DNA of 41,113 nt from Ruminococcus sp. (GTDB taxonomy: Bacteria; Bacillota; Clostridia; Oscillospirales; Acutalibacteraceae). The notes under the pieces were generated by a model that searched no databases, was not told where the DNA came from, and saw nothing but the letters and a program-made list of their open reading frames with translations. Positions within the stretch are counted from its first letter, which is position 1. Each line of letters begins with the position of its first letter. Made by a program: the position numbers and the translations under genes. Shown one piece after another: positions 23,165 to 31,761 of the stretch. Where the stretch lies: contig JAFRGI010000028.1 of assembly GCA_017433905.1 (NCBI GenBank), forward strand, positions 1 to 41,113, written 5' to 3'.

Positions 23165-23422
23165 ATGCATTACACGTATCATCCAAAGGGCGTATGTCCG
23201 CTCGAAATCAATTTTAACATCCAAAACGGCGTTGTGACCGATATCCGATTTACCGGGGGGTGCAACGGAAATTTGAAAGCCATATCCAAACTGGTTGACG
23301 GCTGGACGGCTGATCAAATCGAAGGCAAGCTTCGCGGCAACACCTGCGGCAGACGCCCCACATCCTGTGCCGACCAGCTTGCGCGCGCTGTACATGAAGC
23401 GCAGCTTGCCGAGCAAAGCTGA
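23165..23422 (+). CDS. TSCPD domain-containing protein (TIGR03905-type)
   Basis: 85-residue protein consisting of a single TSCPD domain, the small Cys-containing module also found at the C-terminus of some ribonucleotide reductases. Four cysteines are visible: VCPLE near 11, GGCNGN near 33, and TCGRRPTSCADQL near 61-68. The family start MHYTYHPKGVCP and the GGCNGNLKAISKLV block match the stand-alone form. Function is not established; the Cys pattern suggests metal or redox chemistry. It is the first gene of a two-gene unit with the OhrR-like regulator, 16 bases apart. Confidence 0.85.
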   Translation: MHYTYHPKGVCPLEINFNIQNGVVTDIRFTGGCNGNLKAISKLVDGWTADQIEGKLRGNTCGRRPTSCADQLARAVHEAQLAEQS

Positions 23423-23438
23423 CAAACGGAGCTGCACT

Positions 23439-23876
23439 ATGGATCATTCGGAATACGATGCGCTAAAGCTGGAAAATCAAATGTGTTTTCCGCTCTACGC
23501 AGCTGCGCGCGAGGTCACAAAGCTCTACCGTCCTTACCTCAACGCGCTCAACCTAACCTACACGCAGTATATTACTATGCTCGTGCTATGGGAACAGGTG
23601 TCATGCAGCGTCAAGGAATTGGGACAACAGCTGTATCTGGACTCCGGCACCTTGACTCCTGTTCTCAAAAGTCTGGAGCAAAAGGGCTTTGTACGCCGTT
23701 CGCGTTCCGCGGCAGACGAGCGCGTCCTTACGATCAGTACAACCCCCGCAGGCGCTGCGCTGCGCGAGGTAGCCAAATCTGTTCCGCAAAAAATCGGCGG
23801 ATGCATCCGGCTGACGCCCGAAGAAGCCCAAACGCTTCACCGTCTGCTGTACAAGGTTCTGGATGCGCATTCGTAG
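23439..23876 (+). CDS. OhrR-like MarR-family peroxide-sensing repressor
   Basis: 145-residue MarR-family winged-helix protein. LENQMCFPLYAAAREV near the N-terminus carries Cys16 exactly where OhrR has its peroxide-reactive cysteine (CFPLY or CFALY context). The wing region LDSGTLTPVLKSLEQKGFV and the SAADERVL stretch are typical of the OhrR branch. In known members oxidation of this Cys releases the repressor from DNA. No ohr peroxidase gene adjoins; the partner here is the TSCPD protein. The ATG at 23439 was chosen because the frame upstream overlaps that gene. Confidence 0.87.
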   Translation: MDHSEYDALKLENQMCFPLYAAAREVTKLYRPYLNALNLTYTQYITMLVLWEQVSCSVKELGQQLYLDSGTLTPVLKSLEQKGFVRRSRSAADERVLTISTTPAGAALREVAKSVPQKIGGCIRLTPEEAQTLHRLLYKVLDAHS

Positions 23877-23982
23877 TAAGAGGTGCGGACACAATCAAGC
23901 TTTCCTGTCCATCGTCTGCGTTTTCTGCTGCGACATGCGTATGAAACGCCTTGTTCTCCGCCAACCAATCTGACTACACAAA

Positions 23983-24008
23983 AAAGGGCAGCCGATCGGC
24001 TGCCCTTT
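23983..24008. terminator. bidirectional terminator between the OhrR-like gene and glgP
   Basis: Perfect 11-bp stem AAAGGGCAGCC / GGCTGCCCTTT around GATC, with T-runs on the minus strand (glgP) and a short one on the plus strand. Confidence 0.87.
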
Positions 24009-24022
24009 CATATAAGCTCATA

Positions 24023-26389
24023 TTACTCTTTGTAAGAGATGTGCCAGATTTCCTTGGCATACTCAATAATACCTCTATCCGTTGTAAACTTACCGGATCT
24101 GGCGATATTGAGGAGACATTTTTTACCAAACTCTTTTCTGTCGGCATAATCCGTATTCGCTCTGATTTTTGCCTCTAAGTAAAGCGGGAAATCATAGAGC
24201 AGGAAGTAGTGATCGGCAACCTGCCAGGATGTACCGAACAGCAGCGAGTCGTGGAGCTCCTTGAAGCTGCCTTCGCCCTCAGAGCCGCCGTCACTGAATG
24301 TTCCGTCGACAAGCGTATCAACAACACGTCTGATTTCAGGGTTGGCATCGTAGATCGCCTTGGGATCATAGCCCTCTTTCTTCAGGCGCTCGATATCTTC
24401 TACCCTCGCACCGAAGATGTACTCATTTTCTTCGCCGGCGCATTCTACGATCTCAACATTCGCACCGTCCATGGTACCGAGCGTAACCGCACCGTTAATC
24501 ATGAACTTCATATTACCCGTACCGGAAGCCTCCAGACCCGCGGTAGAAATCTGCTCGGAAATATCCGCCGCAACAACCAACTTCTCCGCGTAGGAAACAT
24601 TGTAGTTGGAAATGAAGTAAACCTGGAGCTTATCCTTTGTCTCGGGATCATTGTTGACAAGATCGGCAATCTCGTTGATGTACTTGATGATCGCTTTCGC
24701 TCTGGCATATCCGGGAGCCGCCTTCGCACCGAAGATGTAGGTGGTCGGCGTCCAGTTCGGCAGCTTGCCCTCCTTGAGACGGAAATAAAGTGCCACAATC
24801 GAGAACGCATTGAGAAGCTGTCTTTTGTACTCATGGAGACGCTTTACCTGAATATCAAAGATGGTGTCGGGATTGACATCATAACCATCCATCTTCTTAA
24901 TGTACTCTGCAAGCTGTCTCTTTTTGGTCGCCTTGATCTCGTTGAACTTATTAATCGTTCTGGTGTCGAGACAGTCATTGAGCACACTGAGCTTGGGAAG
25001 ATCCGTGAGCCATGCATCGGAACCGACTTTTTTTGTGATCAGCTCGGAAAGCTCGGGGTTGCACAGACCCAACCAGCGGCGCGGGGTAACGCCGTTTGTT
25101 TTATTGAGGAATCTCTCGGGATAAACCTCATACCATTCCTTGAGAAGATCGTGCTTCAGGATCTCCGAATGGAGCCACGCAACGCCGTTGACATGGGTAC
25201 CGCCGTAGGTCGCCAGTCTTGCCATATGTACAACATTGCCGTCGATAATGCGCATCTTGGCCTTAGCTTCCTCGGAAACACCCTTTGCGTTGAGCTCTTC
25301 CTGACACTTGTTGGCGATCAGCGCGATGATATCGTAAATTTCGGGAATAACCTGGTTCATCAGGTCAGCAGGCCACTTCTCGAGACCCTCGCTGAGAACG
25401 GTATGGTTGGTGAAAGCACAGGTTTGACGAGCAATTTCAAACGCCTCATCAAAGCTCATGCCCTCATTCTGGAGAAGTCTGACCAACTCGGGAATGCAGC
25501 ATACGGGGTGCGTATCGTTAAGCTGAACAGCGTTCTCTGCAGCAAAGAAGCTGAAATCATTGCCGTGCTTTGCCTTGTAGCGGCGAAGAATATCCTGCAA
25601 GGAAGCAGAACAGAAGAAGTACTGCTGCTTGAGTCGAAGCACCTTACCCTCATGCTTATTATCGTTGGGATAGAGCACTCTGGAAATATTTTCCGCGTCG
25701 TTTTTCTCCTTGACTGCGCGGTCGTACTCGGTATCATTGAAAGCGTTAAAATCAAACTCGTTAACAGCCTCCGCCTGCCAGAGACGCAGGGTGTTGATAT
25801 TGTCGGTCTTGCAGCCGAACACAGCCATATCATACGGAATCGCCTTGACGGTCTGATCCTTGAAGGAAACCGTAACAGCCTCGTCCGCTCTGCGCAGACA
25901 CCACGGATCCTCAAATTTCTGCCAATCGTCGGGAGCTTCTACCTGATAGCCGTCTTGAAGCAGCTGCTTAAACAGGCCGTACTTGTAGCGAATGCCGTAG
26001 CCGTCGACTGGAACCTCGTGCGTTGCAGCGGAATCAAGATAGCAGGCGGCAAGTCTGCCCAGACCGCCGTTACCGAGAGCAGAGTCCTCAACGTCCTCCA
26101 GCATATTGATATCAATTCCCTTCTTGGCGAGCAGCTTGGTCACGTCGCCGAGGATACCCAGACAAAACAGATTATTGAAAATCATTCTGCCCATCAAAAA
26201 CTCAGCAGAAAAATAGTACGCACGTCTTGCACTGTTGTGCTTAGCCTTGCTTTTTTTCCAGTTATCGGAATATTCGCCCATTACTGCCTGACCAAGAGCA
26301 AGGTGCAGCTCGGATACATTCAGCTCCTCCAGTTTTTTGCAGTACGTTGACTGCGCAATAAATTCCATTTTATCTATTAAATTTGCCAT
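24023..26389 (-). CDS. glgP: glycogen/alpha-glucan phosphorylase
   Basis: Cytoplasmic pyridoxal-phosphate enzyme (788 residues) that removes glucose-1-phosphate from the ends of glycogen or maltodextrin. The cofactor region EASGTGNMKFMINGA, with the Schiff-base lysine, lies near residue 620-635, followed by GTMDGANVE. N-terminal GNGGLGRLAACYLDS and mid-protein RLHEYKRQLLNA are also family signatures. It follows malQ by 2 bases; together they degrade intracellular glucan. Whether the natural substrate is glycogen or maltodextrin cannot be decided here. Confidence 0.96.
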   Translation of the reverse strand: MANLIDKMEFIAQSTYCKKLEELNVSELHLALGQAVMGEYSDNWKKSKAKHNSARRAYYFSAEFLMGRMIFNNLFCLGILGDVTKLLAKKGIDINMLEDVEDSALGNGGLGRLAACYLDSAATHEVPVDGYGIRYKYGLFKQLLQDGYQVEAPDDWQKFEDPWCLRRADEAVTVSFKDQTVKAIPYDMAVFGCKTDNINTLRLWQAEAVNEFDFNAFNDTEYDRAVKEKNDAENISRVLYPNDNKHEGKVLRLKQQYFFCSASLQDILRRYKAKHGNDFSFFAAENAVQLNDTHPVCCIPELVRLLQNEGMSFDEAFEIARQTCAFTNHTVLSEGLEKWPADLMNQVIPEIYDIIALIANKCQEELNAKGVSEEAKAKMRIIDGNVVHMARLATYGGTHVNGVAWLHSEILKHDLLKEWYEVYPERFLNKTNGVTPRRWLGLCNPELSELITKKVGSDAWLTDLPKLSVLNDCLDTRTINKFNEIKATKKRQLAEYIKKMDGYDVNPDTIFDIQVKRLHEYKRQLLNAFSIVALYFRLKEGKLPNWTPTTYIFGAKAAPGYARAKAIIKYINEIADLVNNDPETKDKLQVYFISNYNVSYAEKLVVAADISEQISTAGLEASGTGNMKFMINGAVTLGTMDGANVEIVECAGEENEYIFGARVEDIERLKKEGYDPKAIYDANPEIRRVVDTLVDGTFSDGGSEGEGSFKELHDSLLFGTSWQVADHYFLLYDFPLYLEAKIRANTDYADRKEFGKKCLLNIARSGKFTTDRGIIEYAKEIWHISYKE

Positions 26390-26391
26390 AA

Positions 26392-27873
26392 TTACTCCTT
26401 ACTGCGTCCGCTTTGAACGGACAAAATTTTTAGTTCTTTTGCAATTTTCTCACTGGCTGCGTCCGCGGACATTCTCCACGCCCAGTTACCGCCGAACACC
26501 GACGGTTTGTTCATTCTGGAACCTTTGCCGAGCCCCAGTATATCCTGCATCGAAATAACGGCTGTATTCGCCCTGCAGCCGTAGCATGTCCTGATCACGC
26601 CCCAGTTGAACGGCTCGTCGGGCTGCATGTTGCAGATAGCTCTTGCATATGCAATATCCCCGGGCTTAGCATCCTCCAGCCACTCCATGAGCGGCTCATT
26701 GTCATGGGTACCCGGATAAACAACACAATTGTCCGTATCCATTTGATCCAACTGATATCTTTCTTCTCCCTCGAAGCCGAAAATCATCACTTTCATACCG
26801 GGGAAACCTGTCTGCGCCATGAGCTCGGGAATGTCGGGTGTGAGCTCCCCCAAATCCTCAGCAACAATCTCAACCTTGCCGAGAATCTCTTCCATCGCGT
26901 TGAAGAGCTTCATGCGCGGACCCGGAACCCACTCGCCCTCCACTGCATTCTCGGCGGGGAAGGGAATAGAATAGTAACTCGCAAAAGCGCGGAAATGGTC
27001 AATACGAATGATATCGTACAGAGCGGAATTCGCTTTGATGCGCTCGGACCACCACTCGTAGTCAGTCTGCTCCAGATAATCCCAATCATACAGCGGATTA
27101 CCCCAAAGCTGACCTGTTGCAGAAAAATGATCGGGCGGACAACCGGCAACTGCAATCGGATCACCGTCATCATAGAGTTGGAAAACTTCGGGATTTGCCC
27201 ATGTATCCGCGCTGTCCGAAGCGACGTAGATCGGCAAATCACCCATGAGTTTGATCCCAAGATCGTTTACATACGCGCGGAAGCTCTCCCACTGCTCAAA
27301 AAACTTGAACTGTGCAAACTTCCAAAAAGCAATGTCCTGGCTCAGACGGCGCTCATAACGCTGCAGCGCCTCGGGCTTACGCATTTTGATATCCTCGGGC
27401 CACTCGATCCACGATTTCATGTCAAAGCTGCTTTTCACCGCCATGTACAGCGCGTAATCCTTCAGCCATTTGCTGTTTTTGCGTACAAAAGAACGGTATT
27501 TTTTTTGATCCTGCGTCTTAAAATTCTCAAAAGCGATCTTGAGAACCTCATAACGATTGTTATAAATCTTCTCATAATCAACCTTTTCCGGATCATCGCC
27601 CCAATCGCGGCTGTCAAGCTCCTCTCTGGTCAAAAGACCTTCCTCAACCAGTGTGTCCAGATCAATCAGGTAGGGATTGCCGGCATACGTTGAAAAGGAC
27701 TGATACGGCGAATCGCCGTAGCTTGTCGGTCCAACGGGAAGCAGCTGCCAGATGGTCTGGCCTGCCTCTTTAAGAAAATCCGCAAATCTGCGTGCTTCCT
27801 TTCCGATGGTACCGATTCCGTAGGGGGAAGGAAGCGAAGTAATTGATAACAATACGCCTGCGCTTCTCGCCAT
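26392..27873 (-). CDS. malQ: 4-alpha-glucanotransferase (amylomaltase)
   Basis: GH77 enzyme (493 residues) that transfers alpha-1,4-glucan segments, making short dextrins long enough for the phosphorylase. Signatures: N-terminal GVLLSITSLPSPYGIGTIG, the nucleophile region IRIDHFRAF near 290-298, the acid/base region VAEDLGELTPD and the GTHDNEP loop. The start at 27873 was chosen because the family sequence begins there, with GGAG 10 bases upstream; the open frame further upstream lies in AT-rich leader. First gene of malQ-glgP. Confidence 0.94.
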   Translation of the reverse strand: MARSAGVLLSITSLPSPYGIGTIGKEARRFADFLKEAGQTIWQLLPVGPTSYGDSPYQSFSTYAGNPYLIDLDTLVEEGLLTREELDSRDWGDDPEKVDYEKIYNNRYEVLKIAFENFKTQDQKKYRSFVRKNSKWLKDYALYMAVKSSFDMKSWIEWPEDIKMRKPEALQRYERRLSQDIAFWKFAQFKFFEQWESFRAYVNDLGIKLMGDLPIYVASDSADTWANPEVFQLYDDGDPIAVAGCPPDHFSATGQLWGNPLYDWDYLEQTDYEWWSERIKANSALYDIIRIDHFRAFASYYSIPFPAENAVEGEWVPGPRMKLFNAMEEILGKVEIVAEDLGELTPDIPELMAQTGFPGMKVMIFGFEGEERYQLDQMDTDNCVVYPGTHDNEPLMEWLEDAKPGDIAYARAICNMQPDEPFNWGVIRTCYGCRANTAVISMQDILGLGKGSRMNKPSVFGGNWAWRMSADAASEKIAKELKILSVQSGRSKE

Positions 27874-27993
27874 AGTTAACCAACTCCATTTCTGAAAATA
27901 GATGATGAAATGTATTCTGTGTTCCGCCGAATGCCGAATGTTACGAATAATAATAAAAAATACACTATCGCGCGGGCACACAGCTGTAAGTGT

Positions 27994-28022
27994 ATTTTAA
28001 CACAGAAATTGTAGTATTTCAA
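27994..28022 (-). promoter_or_regulatory. sigma-A promoter for malQ-glgP
   Basis: Minus-strand TTGAAA (28017-28022), 17-base spacer, TAAAAT (27994-27999); leader about 115 bases. The 27874-28323 gap otherwise holds the two dyads and the rnf promoter listed separately. Confidence 0.62.
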
Positions 28023-28062
28023 GTATTTTTACGGATATTCGTTAACTTTTTTGTACGTATAT

Positions 28063-28079
28063 GGCATGTTGTTCATGCC
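28063..28079. promoter_or_regulatory. small dyad in the malQ-rnfC gap
   Basis: GGCATG-ttgtt-CATGCC, about 45 bases upstream of the malQ -35. Possible regulator site; no known box recognised. Confidence 0.3.
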
Positions 28080-28140
28080 CCTCCGCTATGATTTGGTGAG
28101 AATGACAGGTTTTTGCAGACGAAGCTTTTTTGTTTTATAT

Positions 28141-28159
28141 CTTGTGCACCATGCACAAG
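28141..28159. promoter_or_regulatory. 19-bp palindrome in the malQ-rnfC gap (operator candidate)
   Basis: CTTGTGCA-cca-TGCACAAG, a perfect 8-bp dyad. A further TTGTGCAC half-site follows at 28199-28206. The TTGTG...CACAA outline recalls redox regulator Rex, but the spacing is one base off the usual 18-bp box; a LacI-type site is the alternative. Confidence 0.45.
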
Positions 28160-28258
28160 CCTATTTTTTCATTTTCGTGGAATGCTTCCAATTACATTTT
28201 GTGCACTTTTTTGTGTATTTTTTATAATTTCGAGTTTAATTTTTTAACACAAACCGCC

Positions 28259-28287
28259 TATACAAACGCCCAATGAAATGTTATAAT
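28259..28287 (+). promoter_or_regulatory. promoter for the rnf operon
   Basis: TATAAT (28282-28287) with TATACA (28259-28264) as a poor -35 at 17-base spacing. The weak -35 suggests help from an activator. Confidence 0.5.
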
Positions 28288-28323
28288 TTCTATATGTGCA
28301 ATTTCGGAAACAGGAGGAACCAT

Positions 28324-29637
28324 ATGAAGCTACACGGTATTCATGTGCCGCACAAAAAGAACACGGCGCAGCAGCAGCCGGTGCGTATGGCGCCGCCCAA
28401 AACCGTAGCAATTCCGATGTCCATGCATATCGGCAAACCCGCCAAACCGGTCGTCCGGCGCGGCGACACGGTAAAGGTCGGCACGCTGATCGCCCAGGCA
28501 GACGGTTATATTTCCGCTCCGATCCACGCAAGCGTTTCGGGAACGGTGCAAAAGATGGATGAAATCACCATGACGAACGGCACGAAAGTGCCGTGTATAC
28601 GGATTGAAAGCGACGGCGCGCAGACGCCCGACGAAAGCGTCGCGCCGCCCGATGTGTATGATCTTAACACATTTATCGAAGCGGTAAAAAACAGCGGCTC
28701 CGTCGGTCTGGGCGGCGCCGGCTTTCCCACCTTTGTCAAATTCGTCACCAAGGATCTCTCTGTCTTTCGGGAGGTCATTATCAACGCCGCCGAGTGTGAG
28801 CCGTACATCACATCCGACACCCGTACCATGCTCGACCGGGCAGATTCCATATACAGGGGTATAACGGCGCTGAAACGATATCTCGGCGTCAAAACCTTTA
28901 TTATCGGTATTGAAAACAACAAACCCGAAGCGATTGCCAAAATGCGCGGGCTTGCCGCAAAGACCGAAGGCGTCACCGTCAGGGTCTTGCCGGCGATGTA
29001 TCCGCAGGGAGGCGAAAAGGTGCTGATCTACAACTGCACCGGCAAAATCGTCCCCCGGGGCGGTTTGCCGCTGGACGTCGGCGCGGTCGTCATCAACGTC
29101 ACGACGCTTGCTTTCATTGCGGAATACCTGGAAACAGGCATGCCGCTGGTCGAAAAATGCATAACGGTCGACGGCAGCGCCCTGCAGGCTCCGAAAAATG
29201 TAATCGCTCCGATCGGCACATCCATTGCCGATTTGCTCGAAGCGGCAGGCGGCTGTCGGACAGAGCCCGCGAAAGTACTCTACGGCGGTCCGATGATGGG
29301 CATTGCCGCGCCCTTGCCGGACAGCCCTATAATGAAAAACACCAACGCAATCATTGCGATGGACGCCAAAGAAGCGGCGCCGCCCAAAACCACATCCTGC
29401 ATCGGCTGCGGTGCGTGCGCAAGCCACTGTCCGCTGCGGCTTGACCCGCGCGCCGTCGCGACCGCGTATCGGCTCGACCGTGCGGAGGAACTGGAAAAAC
29501 TCTGCGTTGATCTCTGCATGGAATGCGGCTGCTGCTCCTATGTCTGCCCTGCGCGCCGGCCGCTGGTACAGACCAACAAGCTCTCTAAGCTCATGCTCCG
29601 GCAATATCAAAATCAACAAAAGGAGGGTAACCGATGA
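28324..29637 (+). CDS. rnfC: Rnf complex subunit RnfC (electron-input subunit)
   Basis: Peripheral subunit (437 residues) of the membrane-bound ferredoxin:NAD+ oxidoreductase that pumps Na+ or H+. An N-terminal barrel-sandwich part is followed by the NADH/FMN-binding fold (GLGGAGFPTFVKF near 137-149) and a ferredoxin-like region with two [4Fe-4S] motifs: CIGCGACASHCP and CMECGCCSYVCP. The start at 28324 has AGGAGG 6 bases upstream; the longer reading would cover the promoter. First gene of the operon; its stop overlaps rnfD (ATGA). Confidence 0.95.
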   Translation: MKLHGIHVPHKKNTAQQQPVRMAPPKTVAIPMSMHIGKPAKPVVRRGDTVKVGTLIAQADGYISAPIHASVSGTVQKMDEITMTNGTKVPCIRIESDGAQTPDESVAPPDVYDLNTFIEAVKNSGSVGLGGAGFPTFVKFVTKDLSVFREVIINAAECEPYITSDTRTMLDRADSIYRGITALKRYLGVKTFIIGIENNKPEAIAKMRGLAAKTEGVTVRVLPAMYPQGGEKVLIYNCTGKIVPRGGLPLDVGAVVINVTTLAFIAEYLETGMPLVEKCITVDGSALQAPKNVIAPIGTSIADLLEAAGGCRTEPAKVLYGGPMMGIAAPLPDSPIMKNTNAIIAMDAKEAAPPKTTSCIGCGACASHCPLRLDPRAVATAYRLDRAEELEKLCVDLCMECGCCSYVCPARRPLVQTNKLSKLMLRQYQNQQKEGNR

Positions 29638-30569
29638 ACAAATGGATTTCAACCGTTTCCCCTCATTTTTATACACCGCGCAACACACAAAAAATCATGC
29701 TCGATGTCATTCTTGCGCTCTGCCCTGCGGCGGTCGCGTCTGCGGTTTTGTTCGGATGGCGCACCTTGCCGGTGATCGCAGTCTGTGTCGGAACCTGTGT
29801 ATTGTCGGAATTCCTGTTTGAAAAACTCTGCAAACGCGAAAACACGATTTCCGACCTATCGGCAGTCGTCACGGGACTGCTCCTCGCCTTTAATCTGCCT
29901 GTCACCATCCCGCTCTGGCAGGCAGCTGTCGGCAGCATCACGGCGATCATCGTCGTCAAGCAACTGTTCGGCGGTATCGGTCAAAACTTCGCAAATCCTG
30001 CCATTACCGCACGCATCATCATGCTCGTCGCTTTTTCGGACGAGATGACCAAATGGATTTCTCCCGCAGGATTTTTTACTGATATCGACGCGGCGACAAG
30101 CGCAACCCCCCTTGCCGCGCTCACCAAAGGCGGAGCTCTGCCCTCTTACCTCGATTTGTTCCTCGGCAACCACGGCGGCTGTCTCGGCGAAACCTGTGCC
30201 GCCGCACTGCTGCTCGGCGGAATATATCTGCTGATACGGCGCGTCATCAGCTGGCACACGCCCGTTGCTTTTATAGGCACGGTCGCGCTCATGTCGCTGC
30301 TTTGCGGCAAAGACGTGTTGGCGCAGCTCCTTTCCGGCGGACTGCTGCTCGGCGCGCTTTTCATGGCGACCGACTATGCCACCACCCCCAACTCCAAGGC
30401 GGGCAAAATCGTTTTCGGTGTGGGCTGCGGCCTGATCACCGTATTGATCCGTTTTTGGGGCAACTATCCCGAGGGTGTAAGCTTTTCGATTCTGCTCATG
30501 AACATACTCACCCCGTATATCGCTAAGCTGACGCGTCCAAAGCCGCTGACGGGGAGGGTTGAAAAATGA
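29634..30569 (+). CDS. rnfD: Rnf complex subunit RnfD
   Basis: Integral membrane subunit (311 residues) of the NqrB/RnfD family with about eight to ten helices. It carries covalently bound FMN on a threonine; DAATSATPLAALTKGG, near residues 155-170, matches the attachment site. QNFANPAITARI and ATDYATTPNSKAGK are further conserved stretches. It overlaps rnfC and rnfG by 4 bases each, so translation of the operon is coupled. Confidence 0.94.
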   Translation: MNKWISTVSPHFYTPRNTQKIMLDVILALCPAAVASAVLFGWRTLPVIAVCVGTCVLSEFLFEKLCKRENTISDLSAVVTGLLLAFNLPVTIPLWQAAVGSITAIIVVKQLFGGIGQNFANPAITARIIMLVAFSDEMTKWISPAGFFTDIDAATSATPLAALTKGGALPSYLDLFLGNHGGCLGETCAAALLLGGIYLLIRRVISWHTPVAFIGTVALMSLLCGKDVLAQLLSGGLLLGALFMATDYATTPNSKAGKIVFGVGCGLITVLIRFWGNYPEGVSFSILLMNILTPYIAKLTRPKPLTGRVEK

Positions 30570-31084
30570 AAGATATCATCAAGCCCATCGCCGTACTCGG
30601 CACGATCTGTCTGATCGTGACCGCGCTGCTCGCTTACATCCACTCCGTTACGGCGCCCATCATCTCCGCCGCCGAACAAAAAACGGCTCAGGAAGCGCGC
30701 CTGGAGGTTATGCCCGCGGCAAGCATCTTTGACGCCGTGCACGGCGATCTGCCCGAAGGCGTTACGGAAGCCTTTCTTTGTGACAACGGTGGTTACGTCT
30801 TTCAGCTGACGATAAGAGGCTACGGCGGCGATATCAAGTTGATGTGCGGCGTGCTCGACGGCAAACTTACCAAAATCAAAACCCTATCCCACAACGAAAC
30901 GAGCGGTATCGGCTCCAAGGTAGTCTCCGGAGACTACGGCAACAGCTTTATCGGCAAAACCGAGAGCGATTATCTGTCCGTCGATTCCGTTTCGGGAGCA
31001 ACGATTTCTTCCACCGCCTATAAAAAGGCATTGGAAACAGCATTTGAGGCGTACGATCAACTGACAAAGGAGGCAACGCGATGA
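30566..31084 (+). CDS. rnfG: Rnf complex subunit RnfG
   Basis: 172-residue subunit with one N-terminal membrane helix (about 8-28) and an extracytoplasmic FMN-binding domain. DSVSGATISSTAY near 140-152 is the flavinylation motif; FMN is attached to its threonine through phosphate. That attachment needs an ApbE flavin transferase, which is not in this window. Overlaps rnfD and rnfE by 4 bases. Confidence 0.94.
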   Translation: MKDIIKPIAVLGTICLIVTALLAYIHSVTAPIISAAEQKTAQEARLEVMPAASIFDAVHGDLPEGVTEAFLCDNGGYVFQLTIRGYGGDIKLMCGVLDGKLTKIKTLSHNETSGIGSKVVSGDYGNSFIGKTESDYLSVDSVSGATISSTAYKKALETAFEAYDQLTKEATR

Positions 31085-31761
31085 ATACCCTGCAAAACTT
31101 TTCAAAGGGTCTGGTTCGGGAAAATCCCGTGTTGGTGCTCGTGCTCGGCACCTGTCCTACCCTCGCCACCTCCACCAGCATCGTCAATGCGCTCGGCATG
31201 GGCGCGGCGGCAACCGTGGTGCTGCTCTGCTCCAACGTCGTCATTTCCGCGCTGCGCAAAGTCATTCCCGACAAGGTGCGCATCCCCTGCTATATCGTTC
31301 TGATCGCGGGCTTTGTCACGATGGTGCAAATGCTCGTCAAAGCGTTTGCGCCCGCACTGGACGCGGCGCTGGGTATTTACCTGCCGCTGATTGTCGTCAA
31401 CTGTATCATCCTCGGACGGGCTGAAATGTTCGCCAACAAAAACAAAATATTTGACTCCGCTGTGGACGCGCTTGGCATGGGCGCAGGCTTTACGCTCGCA
31501 CTGAGCCTGATGGCGCTGATCCGCGAGGTATTCGGCAACGGCACCTTTTTCGGCATGCCTGTTCCTGTGCTCTCCGACAACCATATGTCCATCCTCACCA
31601 TGGCACCCGGCGGATTTTTTGTATTCGGACTGCTGATTGCAGCGGTCAACAAATTCTCGGCGCACAAACCCAAAAAGAAAAACTTCGGCTGCACGGACTG
31701 CCCCTCGGCGTCCGTTTGCCCGCAGGCGTGCGGCAGCGGAGAGGAGGAAGCGCATGACTAA
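31081..31761 (+). CDS. rnfE: Rnf complex subunit RnfE
   Basis: 226-residue membrane subunit with six helices, homologous to RnfA and NqrD. Conserved stretches include NPVLVLVLGTCPTLATST, LRKVIPDKVRIPCYI and NCIILGRAEMFA. RnfE and RnfA form the antiparallel core with a shared membrane iron-sulfur site; the Cys in GTCPTLA and in NCIILGRAE are the expected ligands. The hydrophilic C-terminal tail (KKKNFGCTDCPSASVCPQACG) adds four extra cysteines, which is noteworthy. Confidence 0.94.
   Translation: MNTLQNFSKGLVRENPVLVLVLGTCPTLATSTSIVNALGMGAAATVVLLCSNVVISALRKVIPDKVRIPCYIVLIAGFVTMVQMLVKAFAPALDAALGIYLPLIVVNCIILGRAEMFANKNKIFDSAVDALGMGAGFTLALSLMALIREVFGNGTFFGMPVPVLSDNHMSILTMAPGGFFVFGLLIAAVNKFSAHKPKKKNFGCTDCPSASVCPQACGSGEEEAHD

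Noticed and set aside
23876-23900. AGAGGTGCGGA shared with the hairpin near base 107 (minus strand)
   Set aside because: Eleven matching bases without flanking similarity; treated as chance.
24209-26350. 713-codon open frame opposite glgP
   Set aside because: Antisense shadow of a highly conserved gene, without its own start signals.
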